Part shown: in pieces, positions 7,993 to 15,933 of the stretch
Layout of the letters: each line of letters starts with the position of its first letter
How positions within the stretch are numbered: position 1 is the stretch's first letter
NCBI GenBank assembly: GCA_964617645.1
Contig: CAZTYE010000008.1
Coordinates: forward strand, 62,001 to 126,000
Direction: 5' to 3'
Length of the DNA stretch: 64,000 nt
From: JADJGC01 sp964617645
Lineage (GTDB): Bacteria; Zixibacteria; MSB-5A5; CAIYYT01
Made by a program: the position numbers and the translations under genes
Notes under the pieces: generated by a model
Database searches by the model: none
What the model was told of the DNA's origin: nothing
What the model saw: only the letters and a program-made list of their open reading frames with translations

Positions 7993-7998
7993 CGGAAT

Positions 7999-8020
7999 AA
8001 AAACGGAGAGTGAGGGATTC
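7999..8020. repeat. att-like direct repeat, tRNA-proximal end of the element
   Basis: This 22-bp repeat is identical to 3766-3787. Bases 8004-8020 are the 3' end of the intact tRNA-Ser gene and 7999-8003 are an A-run downstream of it. Integration at this point keeps the tRNA whole. Confidence 0.8.
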
Positions 8021-8088
8021 GAACCCCCGGTCCCTTGCAGGACAACGGTTTTCAAGACCGCCGCATTAGACCGCTCTGCCAACTCTCC
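8004..8088 (-). tRNA. tRNA-Ser(UGA)
   Basis: The minus strand folds as an 85-nt class II tRNA. It has acceptor stem GGAGAGT/ACTCTCC with discriminator G, D-arm GGCAGAGCGGTCTAATGC, anticodon loop CTTGAAA (anticodon TGA), a long variable arm, and T-arm GGGGGTTCGAATCCC. CCA is not encoded. Its 3' end is the target of the inserted element. Confidence 0.95.
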
Positions 8089-8233
8089 GCAGGAAAACTA
8101 ATGCGCAATCGCATTTTCGGCAACGGCTTTCTGGGCGAAGGCTACTTGTTCGGAAGTGATTGACAGGCGAATCGCGATCCACCAATTTGCGGCTGAATCG
8201 TTAGTAGTATCTGGACCCGAAGGAGATTTCTCT

Positions 8234-8755
8234 ATGGCCGAAGGTTTTGTCATGATCCGCACAATTGCGGATTTCGAGCACTGGTGGAATAACGAATCGC
8301 CGGCGACCCGCAAGATTCTGGGCGCCCTCACTGATGCTTCGCTAACTCAGGCGGTCGCGCAGGATCATCGCACGATCGGGCGCATAGCCTGGCACATTAT
8401 CCAAACGATGGGGGAAATGGGCGGCCGTCTCGGGCTCAAAATCGACGCACCGGCTGAGTCGGCGCCGGTTCCAACTACGGCGGCGGCGATACAGCAGGCT
8501 TACGATAAGGCGGCGACCTCGCTCTTGGCTGGAATCAAGAAAGACTGGAATGACCAGACCCTTATCCAGGAAGACGATATGTACGGCTCGATGTGGACTC
8601 GCAGTTTCTCGCTGTTCGTCCTGATCGGCCACGAGATTCATCATCGCGGACAGATGACGGTATTGATGCGGCAGGCGGGGCTGAAAGTACCGGGCGTCTA
8701 TGGTCCGGCCTATGAAGAATGGGCGACTTATGGCGCGCCACCGCCGGCAGTATAA
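8234..8755 (+). CDS. DinB-fold protein
   Basis: The 173-residue four-helix protein carries the DinB/YfiT metal triad: His in RIAWHIIQTMGEM, and the pair in IGHEIHHRGQMT. The ATG at 8234 follows AAGGAGATTTCTCT, a clear ribosome site, and is preferred over an in-frame start at 8156. DinB-fold enzymes are often thiol-dependent transferases or damage-inducible proteins of unknown substrate. A second DinB-fold gene lies at 14454. The gene is not obviously in an operon; a REP-like repeat follows it. Confidence 0.8.
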   Translation: MAEGFVMIRTIADFEHWWNNESPATRKILGALTDASLTQAVAQDHRTIGRIAWHIIQTMGEMGGRLGLKIDAPAESAPVPTTAAAIQQAYDKAATSLLAGIKKDWNDQTLIQEDDMYGSMWTRSFSLFVLIGHEIHHRGQMTVLMRQAGLKVPGVYGPAYEEWATYGAPPPAV

Positions 8756-8772
8756 TAAACAGCTCGCCCTGC

Positions 8773-8894
8773 TGTAGGAGCGACTTCAGTCGCGACAGTT
8801 CACCTTCGTATGAAATCGAATCGCGGCTAAGGCTATTCCTACGCCAGAAAATCCTCGCCGAATCGACTCCTGTAGGAGTGACCTCAGTCGCGAC
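8773..8894. repeat. REP-like palindromic repeat pair
   Basis: TGTAGGAGCGACTTCAGTCG (plus CGAC) at 8773-8796 recurs with two changes at 8871-8894. An inverted relative, TCGCGGCTAAGGCTATTCCT (plus AC), lies between them at 8821-8842. Each unit can fold on itself through GCGAC/GTCGC. Similar GTAGGAGCGnC...GTCGCGAC units are known as REP elements in other bacteria. It lies between the DinB gene and the converging FKBP gene. Confidence 0.6.
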
Positions 8895-8961
8895 CTCTTG
8901 ATGGATCAAAGCCAAGCGCTGCCAAAGACGCTACTGCAGCTTAAACGCAACAGAATCAAAC

Positions 8962-9336
8962 CTACGAAAGCCCCAGCAGCTCCACCTCAAACACCAACGT
9001 TGCGTGTGGCGGAATCACGCCGCCGGCGCCGGTAGCACCATAGCCAAGAGGCGATGGAATGAACAAATGACGGGTGCCGCCAACCCGCATCGTCGAAACG
9101 CCCTCGTCCCAGCCCTTGATTACGCGGCCCTTGCCGATCACGAATGAGAAGCTCTCGCCGCGGTCTTTAGATGAATCGAACTTGGTGCCATCGAGCAGCC
9201 AGCCGGTATAGTGCACTTCCACAAGCTGGCCGGTGCGCGGTTCGCTACCGCCACCGACTTTGAGATCATGAAACTTGAGCCCGCTGTCAGTGACCTTAGC
9301 GTCTTTGGGAATGTCCCAGGGTTTCTTGCCAAACAT
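8962..9336 (-). CDS. FKBP-type peptidyl-prolyl isomerase, cytoplasmic
   Basis: The 124-residue product has a single FKBP domain. It shows the core pattern VEVHYTGWLLDGTKFDSSKDRGESFSF in two parts (VEVHYTGWLL, GTKFDSS), VIKGWDEGVSTMRVGG, LFIPSPLGYG and IPPHATLVFEVELL, covering the active-site Tyr, Asp, Trp and aromatic residues. No signal peptide is seen, so it probably acts in the cytoplasm on prolyl bonds during folding. It lies downstream of a second, exported FKBP on the same strand, with a hairpin between them. Confidence 0.92.
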   Translation of the reverse strand: MFGKKPWDIPKDAKVTDSGLKFHDLKVGGGSEPRTGQLVEVHYTGWLLDGTKFDSSKDRGESFSFVIGKGRVIKGWDEGVSTMRVGGTRHLFIPSPLGYGATGAGGVIPPHATLVFEVELLGLS

Positions 9337-9374
9337 GTTCTGAGTCTCTTTCGCAGTAGATGTTGTCGAACGAG

Positions 9375-9396
9375 AGGCGCGAACTTCTTCGCGCCT
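9375..9396. terminator. hairpin between the two FKBP genes
   Basis: A perfect 9-bp stem AGGCGCGAA / TTCGCGCCT has a 4-nt loop. There is no T-run on the minus strand, so it may act as an mRNA stabiliser or partial attenuator rather than a full terminator. Confidence 0.4.
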
Positions 9397-9440
9397 GCGG
9401 AGATTTGGAGTTCTGATTAGATATCGTCAGCGTTTGTCCG

Positions 9441-9908
9441 CTACTTGACGTCCACCAATTCGATCTCATAAATCAGCGTCGCTTTCGGCGGAATCGCTCC
9501 CGGAAAACCGCGGTCACCGTATGCCAAATCCGGAGGAATGATCAATTTCCGCACACCGCCGACGTTCATCGTCGCAAAGGCCTCTTCCCAACCTTTTATG
9601 ACCGTGCCCCGGCCCAGCGGGAAAAAGTAGGGCTTTCTGCGATCTCGCGATGAGTCAAACTTCTTGCCGTCAGTCAACCAACCGGTGTAATGTGCGCTGA
9701 TGGTCTGGCCGGCCTTTGGCATCGCGCCGGTACCCTTCTTGATCTCGATGTACTTTAGCCCTGACGGTGTCAATACCGTGTCACCGATCATCTTGTTGGC
9801 GGTCGGCTTGACGGACTGCGGCTGATCTGCAGTGGCCGGCTTTTCGTTCGCGAACGCCGCCAATGTCATGATCGACCCGACGGCAAGCATCATAATCAGC
9901 TTCTTCAC
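9441..9908 (-). CDS. FKBP-type peptidyl-prolyl isomerase, exported
   Basis: The 155-residue product starts at GTG 9908, preceded by AGAGGAG. Its signal peptide is KKLIMMLAVGSIMTLAAFA. After a linker, one FKBP domain shows ISAHYTGWL, GKKFDSSRDR, VIKGWEEAFATMNVGG, LIIPPDLAYG and IPPKATLIYEIELV. It would act as a periplasmic or surface folding catalyst. It is upstream of the cytoplasmic FKBP gene, and the two are likely paralogues. Confidence 0.92.
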   Translation of the reverse strand: MKKLIMMLAVGSIMTLAAFANEKPATADQPQSVKPTANKMIGDTVLTPSGLKYIEIKKGTGAMPKAGQTISAHYTGWLTDGKKFDSSRDRRKPYFFPLGRGTVIKGWEEAFATMNVGGVRKLIIPPDLAYGDRGFPGAIPPKATLIYEIELVDVK

Positions 9909-9983
9909 TACGACTCCTCTCACATCATGTTGATGGCAATTCGCCATTTTATACGTCGTTCACTTCATTCACGTCGAATGAAT

Positions 9984-11840
9984 TTAGCGCCCGATTTCTG
10001 CAGCGATGCGCGTCGCCGCCGAATCTTGTGGATTATCAAGCAACGCGCGCGCAATGTACTTTCGCGCCAGCACCGTGTCACCGGCACTCAACGCGGACTT
10101 GGCCGCCAAGCGGGCGAGATCGGGAAACACTGCATCCGTACGCAGAACCGAAGCAAAATACTTCAGCGCGATCTCATGTCGACCCAAACCGTAGTTCAGT
10201 CGCGCCAGCGATGATTTTGTCGGTAACGAATTTGGATCGAGTTCCTCGGCCCGCATGAGCACAGCCAACGCCTGCTCGTACTGCCCACTCTCCATGTAAA
10301 GCGGGCCCAATAACTGAAACGCCAGCGCATTATTGTCGGCAATGACTATCGCCCGTCGCAATTCGTTGACCGCTTCCTCGTACCGTTCCTTCTGCGCCAG
10401 GGCGCCGCCGAATTGGGCATGGTACATCGAAATGTTTTGCTTGCTGGCGACCGACTCGCGCGGATTTAGAGCGAGCAGAAGCACGATAGCCGATCCACAG
10501 ACTGCGACTGTCTTTGCCCAGGCGTGCCGGCGGATCCAATTCCAGACTTGAATTCCCGCGAAAACTGCCACCATGATCATTGCCGGAATCGCCGGTTGGC
10601 GGTAACGCGAACTTACAAAGAACAGCGCAATCGCTACCGCTTGAGACCATGTGAACAGCAGCAGCAGGCCGTGTTTCTCTTTGGACCAAAGGAAGACTAC
10701 CGAGCCGGCCAAGAATAGCGGCGCCAGAAGTCCATAGGGAAAGTTCAACCACTGCCGCCAGATGGAGAGCGAATAAAGCAGCGCCTCGCTTCGCCCGCCC
10801 AGCGGGTTGGCGTTATTGAATATCTCTTCACCGCAAAACCAGAGATAAAGCTTGTGGAGGAAAAGAGAAATCGCCCTTCCCCAATCCTGCTGAATCTCCG
10901 CCACCGTGCGATCAGTCCAGAACGAAGAAACTTCCGCCGCTGTCAATTGCCGTCGCGATTCCGCATCGGCGATCTGCCGCGAGGCCGACCAGACGTGATC
11001 GGCAAAATGATTCAGGGTGCCGTCGCCGGTCGGAAAGACGACGGTTTGGCCGTCAGCGGTGCGGTTGTTGCCGATGTAGAGGTTGGCGCCGCTTTGGGAC
11101 GAGATTAGCACCAAATCCGGTTCAATAGCGAAATTCCGAATCGTCACGGGCAAGATAACGACCGCCATCGCGCCGAACAGCAAGGCGGCACCGCTAAGCA
11201 GATGGCGGTCGATCTTTCGCCCCAAAGCCAACCACAACCAGATCGGAAGCAGGACCGCGAAGAGCAGGATTGTCGGTCGGGCCAGAGCCGCAACTCCGAG
11301 CGCCAGTCCCGAGTAGACAAGATCGCTCCAGCGATGGGATTTCTGAAAGCGGCTGAGCAGGAACAACGCCAACGAGAAAGTGAACACCTCGAGAGCGGTC
11401 GGCATGATCGTTGCCTCGAAAAAGTAGAGGGTTGGATAGAGGGCAACAATAATCCCCGTGATCCGAGCCGCTGTTTCATTGAGGTGAATTCGTGCAGTCA
11501 GGTAGCTGAGAACGGCCGTCGCGGCCCCCAGCAACGCGTGGAAGACAAATACCGCGTTTTGACCCTCCCCAAAACACTTGTAGATCAGACCGAGCAAGTA
11601 CGGAAATAGCGGCGCACGGAAGAAAACTTCACTTCCCCAGAAATTCTCATTGGCAATTTCCAAGGCCAGGAGGTGATAAACCCGTGAGTCGAGAATCAAC
11701 AAGTCGCGAAGCGGATTCTCCGCAGTCTCAAACGCATACATGATTCGGGCAAGGAGAGCGGCGGCCGCAACGACAACGATCCACGTCCAGTCGAATGTCG
11801 CCGAAGTCTGAGTCGGATGAGTCGATTTCGTGTTTGCCAC
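9984..11840 (-). CDS. GT39-like integral membrane glycosyltransferase with C-terminal TPR repeats
   Basis: The 618-residue product has many membrane helices. The first loop contains LDSRVYHLLALEIA and FFRAPLFPYLLGLIY, the Asp/His and Pro-rich pattern of the GT-C/PMT_2 (GT39) family, which transfers sugars from polyprenyl-phosphate donors on the outer face of the membrane. After about 440 residues a soluble tail carries three to four TPR units (ALAQKERYEEAVNELRRAI, YMESGQYEQALAVL, NYGLGRHEIALKYF). The start is GTG 11840 with a weak ribosome site, 18 bp after the type III PKS stop, so the two may be co-transcribed. Acceptor unknown. Confidence 0.75.
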   Translation of the reverse strand: MANTKSTHPTQTSATFDWTWIVVVAAAALLARIMYAFETAENPLRDLLILDSRVYHLLALEIANENFWGSEVFFRAPLFPYLLGLIYKCFGEGQNAVFVFHALLGAATAVLSYLTARIHLNETAARITGIIVALYPTLYFFEATIMPTALEVFTFSLALFLLSRFQKSHRWSDLVYSGLALGVAALARPTILLFAVLLPIWLWLALGRKIDRHLLSGAALLFGAMAVVILPVTIRNFAIEPDLVLISSQSGANLYIGNNRTADGQTVVFPTGDGTLNHFADHVWSASRQIADAESRRQLTAAEVSSFWTDRTVAEIQQDWGRAISLFLHKLYLWFCGEEIFNNANPLGGRSEALLYSLSIWRQWLNFPYGLLAPLFLAGSVVFLWSKEKHGLLLLFTWSQAVAIALFFVSSRYRQPAIPAMIMVAVFAGIQVWNWIRRHAWAKTVAVCGSAIVLLLALNPRESVASKQNISMYHAQFGGALAQKERYEEAVNELRRAIVIADNNALAFQLLGPLYMESGQYEQALAVLMRAEELDPNSLPTKSSLARLNYGLGRHEIALKYFASVLRTDAVFPDLARLAAKSALSAGDTVLARKYIARALLDNPQDSAATRIAAEIGR

Positions 11841-11858
11841 AAAGAAGAGGATAGAGAA

Positions 11859-12908
11859 TCAGAAGCGGACAAGCAAGTTCTCGGCGCAAAATCCCGGGCC
11901 GAGCGCGCTGATGATACCGAGCTTGCCGTCGCCCAAATACGTTTCCAGATGCTCCGCCAACACAAACAATACCGACACGGCCGACATGTTGCCGTACCGG
12001 CAGAGCGAGTCGCGGCAGTAATCAAGCGCGCCGTTCGTGAGCCTCAATGCGGAATCATAGGCGGCTATGACCTTGGCGCCGCCGGGATGGAAAACGTGGT
12101 GAGCGATATCCCCCAATGTAAGGTCATACTCGGCAAGGAAGTCGATCATATTTTGGCGCGCGCGCGTCTCGACGATGTGCGGGATGCTCTGGGCGAACAC
12201 GACCTGCAATCCGGTATTCATCACATTCCAACCCATCACATCGAGCGAGTCCGGCCAGAAGGTAGAACGCGTACCCAATATCTCAATGCCCCGCGAATCG
12301 AGTCCGTCGCCGGAGAGAAGCACCGCCGCAGCGCCTTCCCCGAAAATGGCCGTGGCGACGAAGTTGCTCTTGGTGAAATCGCTTTGCTGAAATGTCAGCC
12401 CGCAGAGTTCCACGGCAACCAGTAGCACACGCTCCGCCGGATGGCCCAGCAGATGGTGGTAGGCGTGCGCCAACCCCGCCGCGCCACCTGCACAGCCAAG
12501 TCCCCAAATCGGTGTGCGCCTGACATCGCTGCGCAGCCCGAGCAAGTTAATCAGTCGCGCATCGATTGACGGTGTCGCCAAACCGGTAGTGGAAACGAAA
12601 ATGATGTAGTCAATATCGTCCGCTGTCACTCCGGCCTGCTGCAGACACTTTCGCGCGCATTCGTCCCCCAGCGCGACCGCCGAATCGAGATAGGCTTGGT
12701 TCTTATCAAGGAATGACTTTTCGCTGCGGAACCATTCCATCGGCACCGAGAAGTATCTCTCCTCGATGGCGGCATTGTCGAACACTTCGGCCAGTTTGCG
12801 CACCGGCAGATCCGACTTGGCGAAGTGCTCCAACACGAAGTCGCGGACTTCCCCCTGAGTGTACTTGTACGGCGGCAACGCTCGCGCGACGGTATTGATC
12901 TTCGGCAT
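11859..12908 (-). CDS. type III polyketide synthase (chalcone/stilbene synthase family)
   Basis: The 349-residue product has the usual family length. The catalytic Cys lies in WGLGCAGGAAGLAHAY, the His in HHVFHPGGAKVI and the Asn in YGNMSAVSVLF; the family glycine loop GFCAEN appears near the end, and IFGEGAAAVLL is also typical. Bacterial members (BcsA/ArsB/PKS18 groups) make alkylpyrones or alkylresorcinols from acyl-CoA starters and malonyl-CoA. A FabL-type enoyl reductase lies upstream on the same strand and a GT39 gene follows 18 bp downstream. The isoprenylcysteine-type methyltransferase often paired with such enzymes is absent. Product unknown. Confidence 0.88.
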   Translation of the reverse strand: MPKINTVARALPPYKYTQGEVRDFVLEHFAKSDLPVRKLAEVFDNAAIEERYFSVPMEWFRSEKSFLDKNQAYLDSAVALGDECARKCLQQAGVTADDIDYIIFVSTTGLATPSIDARLINLLGLRSDVRRTPIWGLGCAGGAAGLAHAYHHLLGHPAERVLLVAVELCGLTFQQSDFTKSNFVATAIFGEGAAAVLLSGDGLDSRGIEILGTRSTFWPDSLDVMGWNVMNTGLQVVFAQSIPHIVETRARQNMIDFLAEYDLTLGDIAHHVFHPGGAKVIAAYDSALRLTNGALDYCRDSLCRYGNMSAVSVLFVLAEHLETYLGDGKLGIISALGPGFCAENLLVRF

Positions 12909-13101
12909 ACAGCTATCAGATATTACGACGAAGACAGTTGATTCGCTCGATCGAACACTTCACCCAATGAGAAATTCTCTCGTGACTCGAAATTCGATAA
13001 GAGATTTATAAAGACAGGCTACGCTACTCAGGAATGAAAGAAGAGCGCACGAAGGGCCTGTGCCTCCGATTAGGCATCTAGAACAGAGTACGAAGTATCA
13101 G

Positions 13102-13851
13102 CTACGCCAGCGTATACCCGCCGTCCACTATGATCGTCTGGCCGGTGATCCAGCGGGCGTCTTCGGTGCAGAGGAAAAACACCACACCGGCAACTTCTTC
13201 CGGCGTTCCGACGCGGCCGAACGGAGTGCGGCGAATGACTTCTTTGAGCATGGCATCATAAGAGGGGAATATCTTCAACGCGTCGGTATCGATAAACCCG
13301 CCCGAGACGCAATTGACATTAATCTTCTTGGAGGCTAACTCATAGGCCAAATACTTGGTCAGGCACTCGACAGCGGCCTTGGAGACTCCAATCGCCGAGT
13401 AGCCATTGATGTAGCGATGCGATCCCAGCGAGGAGAGCGTGACAATTCGGGCGCCGTCCGGCATCATGTCAATGGCGTGCTGTACACAAAGCAGGTACGC
13501 CTGTGCGTTGGTGTGCATCGACAAATCCCACGCCTTGTCGTCGATGCTCAGGGCATCGGTATAGAGGCCCAGCGCGGCATTGGAGATCAGGATATCCAAC
13601 CGGCCGTACTTGGCGCGAATTTCGTCAAAGATCCGATGCAGCAGTTCGTGCTTGCCGACGTTAGACCGGATCGCGATGGCATCCGACCCCAATTCCTTAA
13701 GCTCCGCAACCATCTTATCGGCGGCGTCGCGACTGCGGAAGTAGTTAACCGCTACATCCGCTCCGGCCTGTGCCAATCTGAGTGCGACCGCCCGGCCGAT
13801 TCCTTTCGTTCCCCCAGTCACCAGCGCCACTTTGCCCTTCAAACTCTGCAA
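13102..13851 (-). CDS. fabL: FabL-type enoyl-[ACP] reductase (SDR family)
   Basis: The 249-residue SDR has cofactor motif TGGTKGIGRAVA and NAALG after strand 4. The catalytic segment is SSLGSHRYINGYSAIGVSK, where Tyr and Lys are separated by six residues as in enoyl-ACP reductases, rather than three as in most SDRs. VSGGFIDTDALKIFP is nearly a signature of Bacillus FabL. It should reduce trans-2-enoyl-ACP in fatty-acid elongation with NADPH. The next gene on the strand, after about 190 bp, is the type III PKS, so it could also help supply acyl starters. A general SDR role is the alternative. Confidence 0.75.
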   Translation of the reverse strand: MQSLKGKVALVTGGTKGIGRAVALRLAQAGADVAVNYFRSRDAADKMVAELKELGSDAIAIRSNVGKHELLHRIFDEIRAKYGRLDILISNAALGLYTDALSIDDKAWDLSMHTNAQAYLLCVQHAIDMMPDGARIVTLSSLGSHRYINGYSAIGVSKAAVECLTKYLAYELASKKINVNCVSGGFIDTDALKIFPSYDAMLKEVIRRTPFGRVGTPEEVAGVVFFLCTEDARWITGQTIIVDGGYTLA

Positions 13852-14453
13852 ACCGTCTCCTCCTGAGTCGTAGGTTGTCGAAAGCCGAAATCTACCGATG
13901 TTGAATCAACAAGTCAACATCGACATGGCGAGTCAAAAATTGAGGAATCATGAATACTGTCCACGAAGTCGACGCTCGGCTCGGTGGCTAAGTGACCACG
14001 CAACTTGAACTTGTGAATTCCGCCAACGCCCAGTGTCGAATCCGTGAACGTAAGCCGAATCCACCCCTCTGGCCCTGTCCTTCCGCTTGGTATCTAAGTC
14101 GTTGTTGCGCAATCGAACATTTGAAAACGGCACTATTGTTGCTGGCCTAATATTAGTGGCTTTGACCATAAATACCCGACGACGGGTATCATATACATCC
14201 TAATTCCCATCAGACCAGAGCGGTTCGCAAGAGCCGCTTTCGTCTTTTGGCTCGCTTCGGATTGTGACTACAGTTCTCGTCATCAATCCCCGATCGATCG
14301 CACCACAGGTTTCATCTTCGCACTGTAATACTCTCAAATAAAGAGATTACTACGAGCGCGTAAATGTGATTTACACCACCTAAATTGGATGCAACTTTGT
14401 CGATTGGTGGGCGTTCACTAAGTCATCGAATCCGAAACTAAGGAGAGACCACA
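13852..14453. other. 602-bp intergenic region with orphan hairpins
   Basis: No convincing gene is seen. A small hairpin ATACCC-GACGAC-GGGTAT lies at 14172-14189. A terminator-like stem-loop AGCGGTTC-GCAA-GAGCCGCT with a following T-rich stretch lies at 14219-14248 on the plus strand, although no plus-strand gene precedes it. The fabL promoter should lie in the left part and the DinB gene leader in the right part. Confidence 0.5.
14219..14248 (+). terminator. orphan rho-independent terminator-like hairpin
   Basis: An 8-bp stem with one G-T pair (AGCGGTTC / GAGCCGCT) and a GCAA tetraloop is followed by TTTCGTCTTTT. It points along the plus strand, where no coding gene lies upstream for several kb, so it could end a small RNA. 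Confidence 0.5.
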
Positions 14454-14981
14454 ATGCATATCGCCGTCAGACCACTCAAAGAGATTTATGGCGTCAATGA
14501 ATACATGCTCAACTTTGCCTTTACGGCCTTGGATGAACCGACGGCGCGCAAGCAAAACGGCGAAGCCAGCAATTCGCTGTTGTGGCTTGTCGGTCATGTC
14601 GTTTCATGTCGCTTCTGGATCACCGGCATTGCCAAGCAGCAGGAACTGCCCCAACCTTGGGAAGGGATCTTTGATAAGTCAATCGACAAGGTCGATCATG
14701 CGAAGTTCCCGTCACTGGCCGAAGTCCGCAAACTCTGGGAAGAACTCAAGCCCCAACTGCATACCGCGCTCGAAACACTCGATGAGGCTACCATCCTCAA
14801 GGATTTGCCGGATGGCTTCCCCAACGGCAAGTCGATGTTGTCGGGGTTGGCGTTCATGGCGATGCATGAGTCGTATCATGTCGGCCAGATCAGCAGCCTG
14901 CGCAAGGCCATGGGCATGGAGAGTCTGTACTCGCAGGCAGTTAAGGACTACAAGTCAAAGCAGGCGGCAGCTCAGGCATAG
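14454..14981 (+). CDS. DinB-fold protein
   Basis: The 175-residue four-helix protein has histidines in LLWLVGHVVSCRFW and in MAMHESYHVGQISSLRKAMG, the H...HxxYHxGQ pattern of DinB/DUF664 proteins. The ATG follows AAGGAGAGACCACA. Catalytic function and substrate are unknown; some relatives use bacillithiol or mycothiol. It is a paralogue of the gene at 8234, stands alone, and is followed by the rex promoter region. Confidence 0.8.
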   Translation: MHIAVRPLKEIYGVNEYMLNFAFTALDEPTARKQNGEASNSLLWLVGHVVSCRFWITGIAKQQELPQPWEGIFDKSIDKVDHAKFPSLAEVRKLWEELKPQLHTALETLDEATILKDLPDGFPNGKSMLSGLAFMAMHESYHVGQISSLRKAMGMESLYSQAVKDYKSKQAAAQA

Positions 14982-15136
14982 CAACCGAATTTTTTCGTGG
15001 ATCAGAATCAGTTTCCCGAGGCGGCACGGCTTCGCTCGGTCGGCCGCCTCTCGTTTCCTGAGATTATCCGGCTTTTTCGAATAAATTCCCGCAACAATAA
15101 CTACTAAAAAGATCGAAATTAAAACAAATTTTGTTC

Positions 15137-15185
15137 TTGACCGATTTGTGGGTACAAAGTTATGTTTCGTGAAAGTTTTCACATT
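15137..15185 (+). promoter_or_regulatory. rex promoter with overlapping Rex operator
   Basis: TTGACC (15137-15142) and TTATGT (15160-15165) are spaced by 17 bp. Directly downstream, where transcription should begin, is the palindrome GTGAAAGTTTTCAC (15169-15182) within TTCGTGAAAGTTTTCACATT. This closely matches the Rex consensus TTGTGAAnnnnTTCACAA. Rex proteins often repress their own gene when NADH is high. Confidence 0.7.
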
Positions 15186-15217
15186 GCACGTTGATCCGTG
15201 CGGCCGATTGGGAGCTT

Positions 15218-15871
15218 ATGCGAGAACGTAAAATTTCGGAATCGACAATTCACCGTTTATCCCACTATTATCGCGCCCTCAACACGCTCGAGAAGGAGCA
15301 TTTTGAGACAATCTCCTCGAAAGAACTCGCCAAGCGCGAGAAACTCACACCGGCCCAGGTGCGAAAGGACCTCTCGTTTTTTGGTTCGTTCGGGACCCGC
15401 GGTTTGGGCTATCCGGTGAAGGAGCTCAAAGCGCGCATCGGCAAAATCCTTGGTATCGATCGTACTTGGAATGTGGCTCTGATCGGCGTCGGTAACATCG
15501 GATCAGCATTGGTGTCCTACAAGGAGTTCGCTCGTCAGGGCTTTGTGATTAAGGCGTTGTTTGATTCCGATCAAAGGAAGATCGGCTCCAACCATAAGGG
15601 AATTCTGGTCCGCGGCATTGAGCACCTTGAAGAGGAGCTTCAGAAATACAGGATTGAAATCGTCGTTCTCGCGGTGCCGGCATCGGCTGCGCAGAGCATT
15701 GTCGATCACGTCGTGCACTGCGGGATCAAGGCAATCCTCAATTTCGCTCCGATTAAACTCAAGGTGCCGGACGAGGTTGAAGTCCGCACCGAGAATATGG
15801 CGATGGAGCTGGAGCATCTTTCGTTTACATTGGTCAACAATCGCGCAAAGTCTGAACGCAAAAAAACTTGA
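15218..15871 (+). CDS. rex: redox-sensing transcriptional repressor Rex
   Basis: The 217-residue product starts at ATG 15218, preceded by GGGAG. The N-terminal winged helix shows STIHRLSHYYRALNTL, LTPAQVRKDLSFFG and GTRGLGYPV, near-identical to known Rex DNA-binding domains. The C-terminal Rossmann domain has GVGNIGSALVSY, FDSDQRKIG and the final helix MELEHLSFTL that swaps between subunits. Rex binds DNA at low NADH/NAD and releases it when NADH rises, controlling fermentative, respiratory and hydrogenase genes. A Rex-like site lies in its own promoter. The hydrogenase operon at 60 kb is a plausible target. Confidence 0.95.
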   Translation: MRERKISESTIHRLSHYYRALNTLEKEHFETISSKELAKREKLTPAQVRKDLSFFGSFGTRGLGYPVKELKARIGKILGIDRTWNVALIGVGNIGSALVSYKEFARQGFVIKALFDSDQRKIGSNHKGILVRGIEHLEEELQKYRIEIVVLAVPASAAQSIVDHVVHCGIKAILNFAPIKLKVPDEVEVRTENMAMELEHLSFTLVNNRAKSERKKT

Positions 15872-15933
15872 CACCTGTCCAGTACCCCCGTACATTTTAG
15901 TCGGTGCGAAGCGGCCCCGGGTCGTGTAGTATT

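Larger units (their letters stand above)
3766..8020. mobile_element. degraded integrative element in tRNA-Ser, carrying RHS toxin cassettes
   Basis: A 4.2-kb insertion lies between two identical 22-bp repeats, one of which is the 3' end of the tRNA-Ser gene. Next to the tRNA is an N-terminal fragment of a tyrosine recombinase, the usual layout of tRNA-targeted islands. The cargo, all on the minus strand, is a series of 5'-truncated RHS cores with distinct C-terminal ends, two of them followed by small putative immunity genes. The integrase lacks its catalytic half, one RHS gene carries both a frameshift and a stop, and a third is a scrap, so the element is probably immobile. Confidence 0.75.

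Noticed and set aside
13948..14169. 73-codon minus-strand frame upstream of fabL
   Set aside because: The composition is Arg-rich without pattern, there is no ribosome site and no similarity to anything known. It is more likely spacer or leader.
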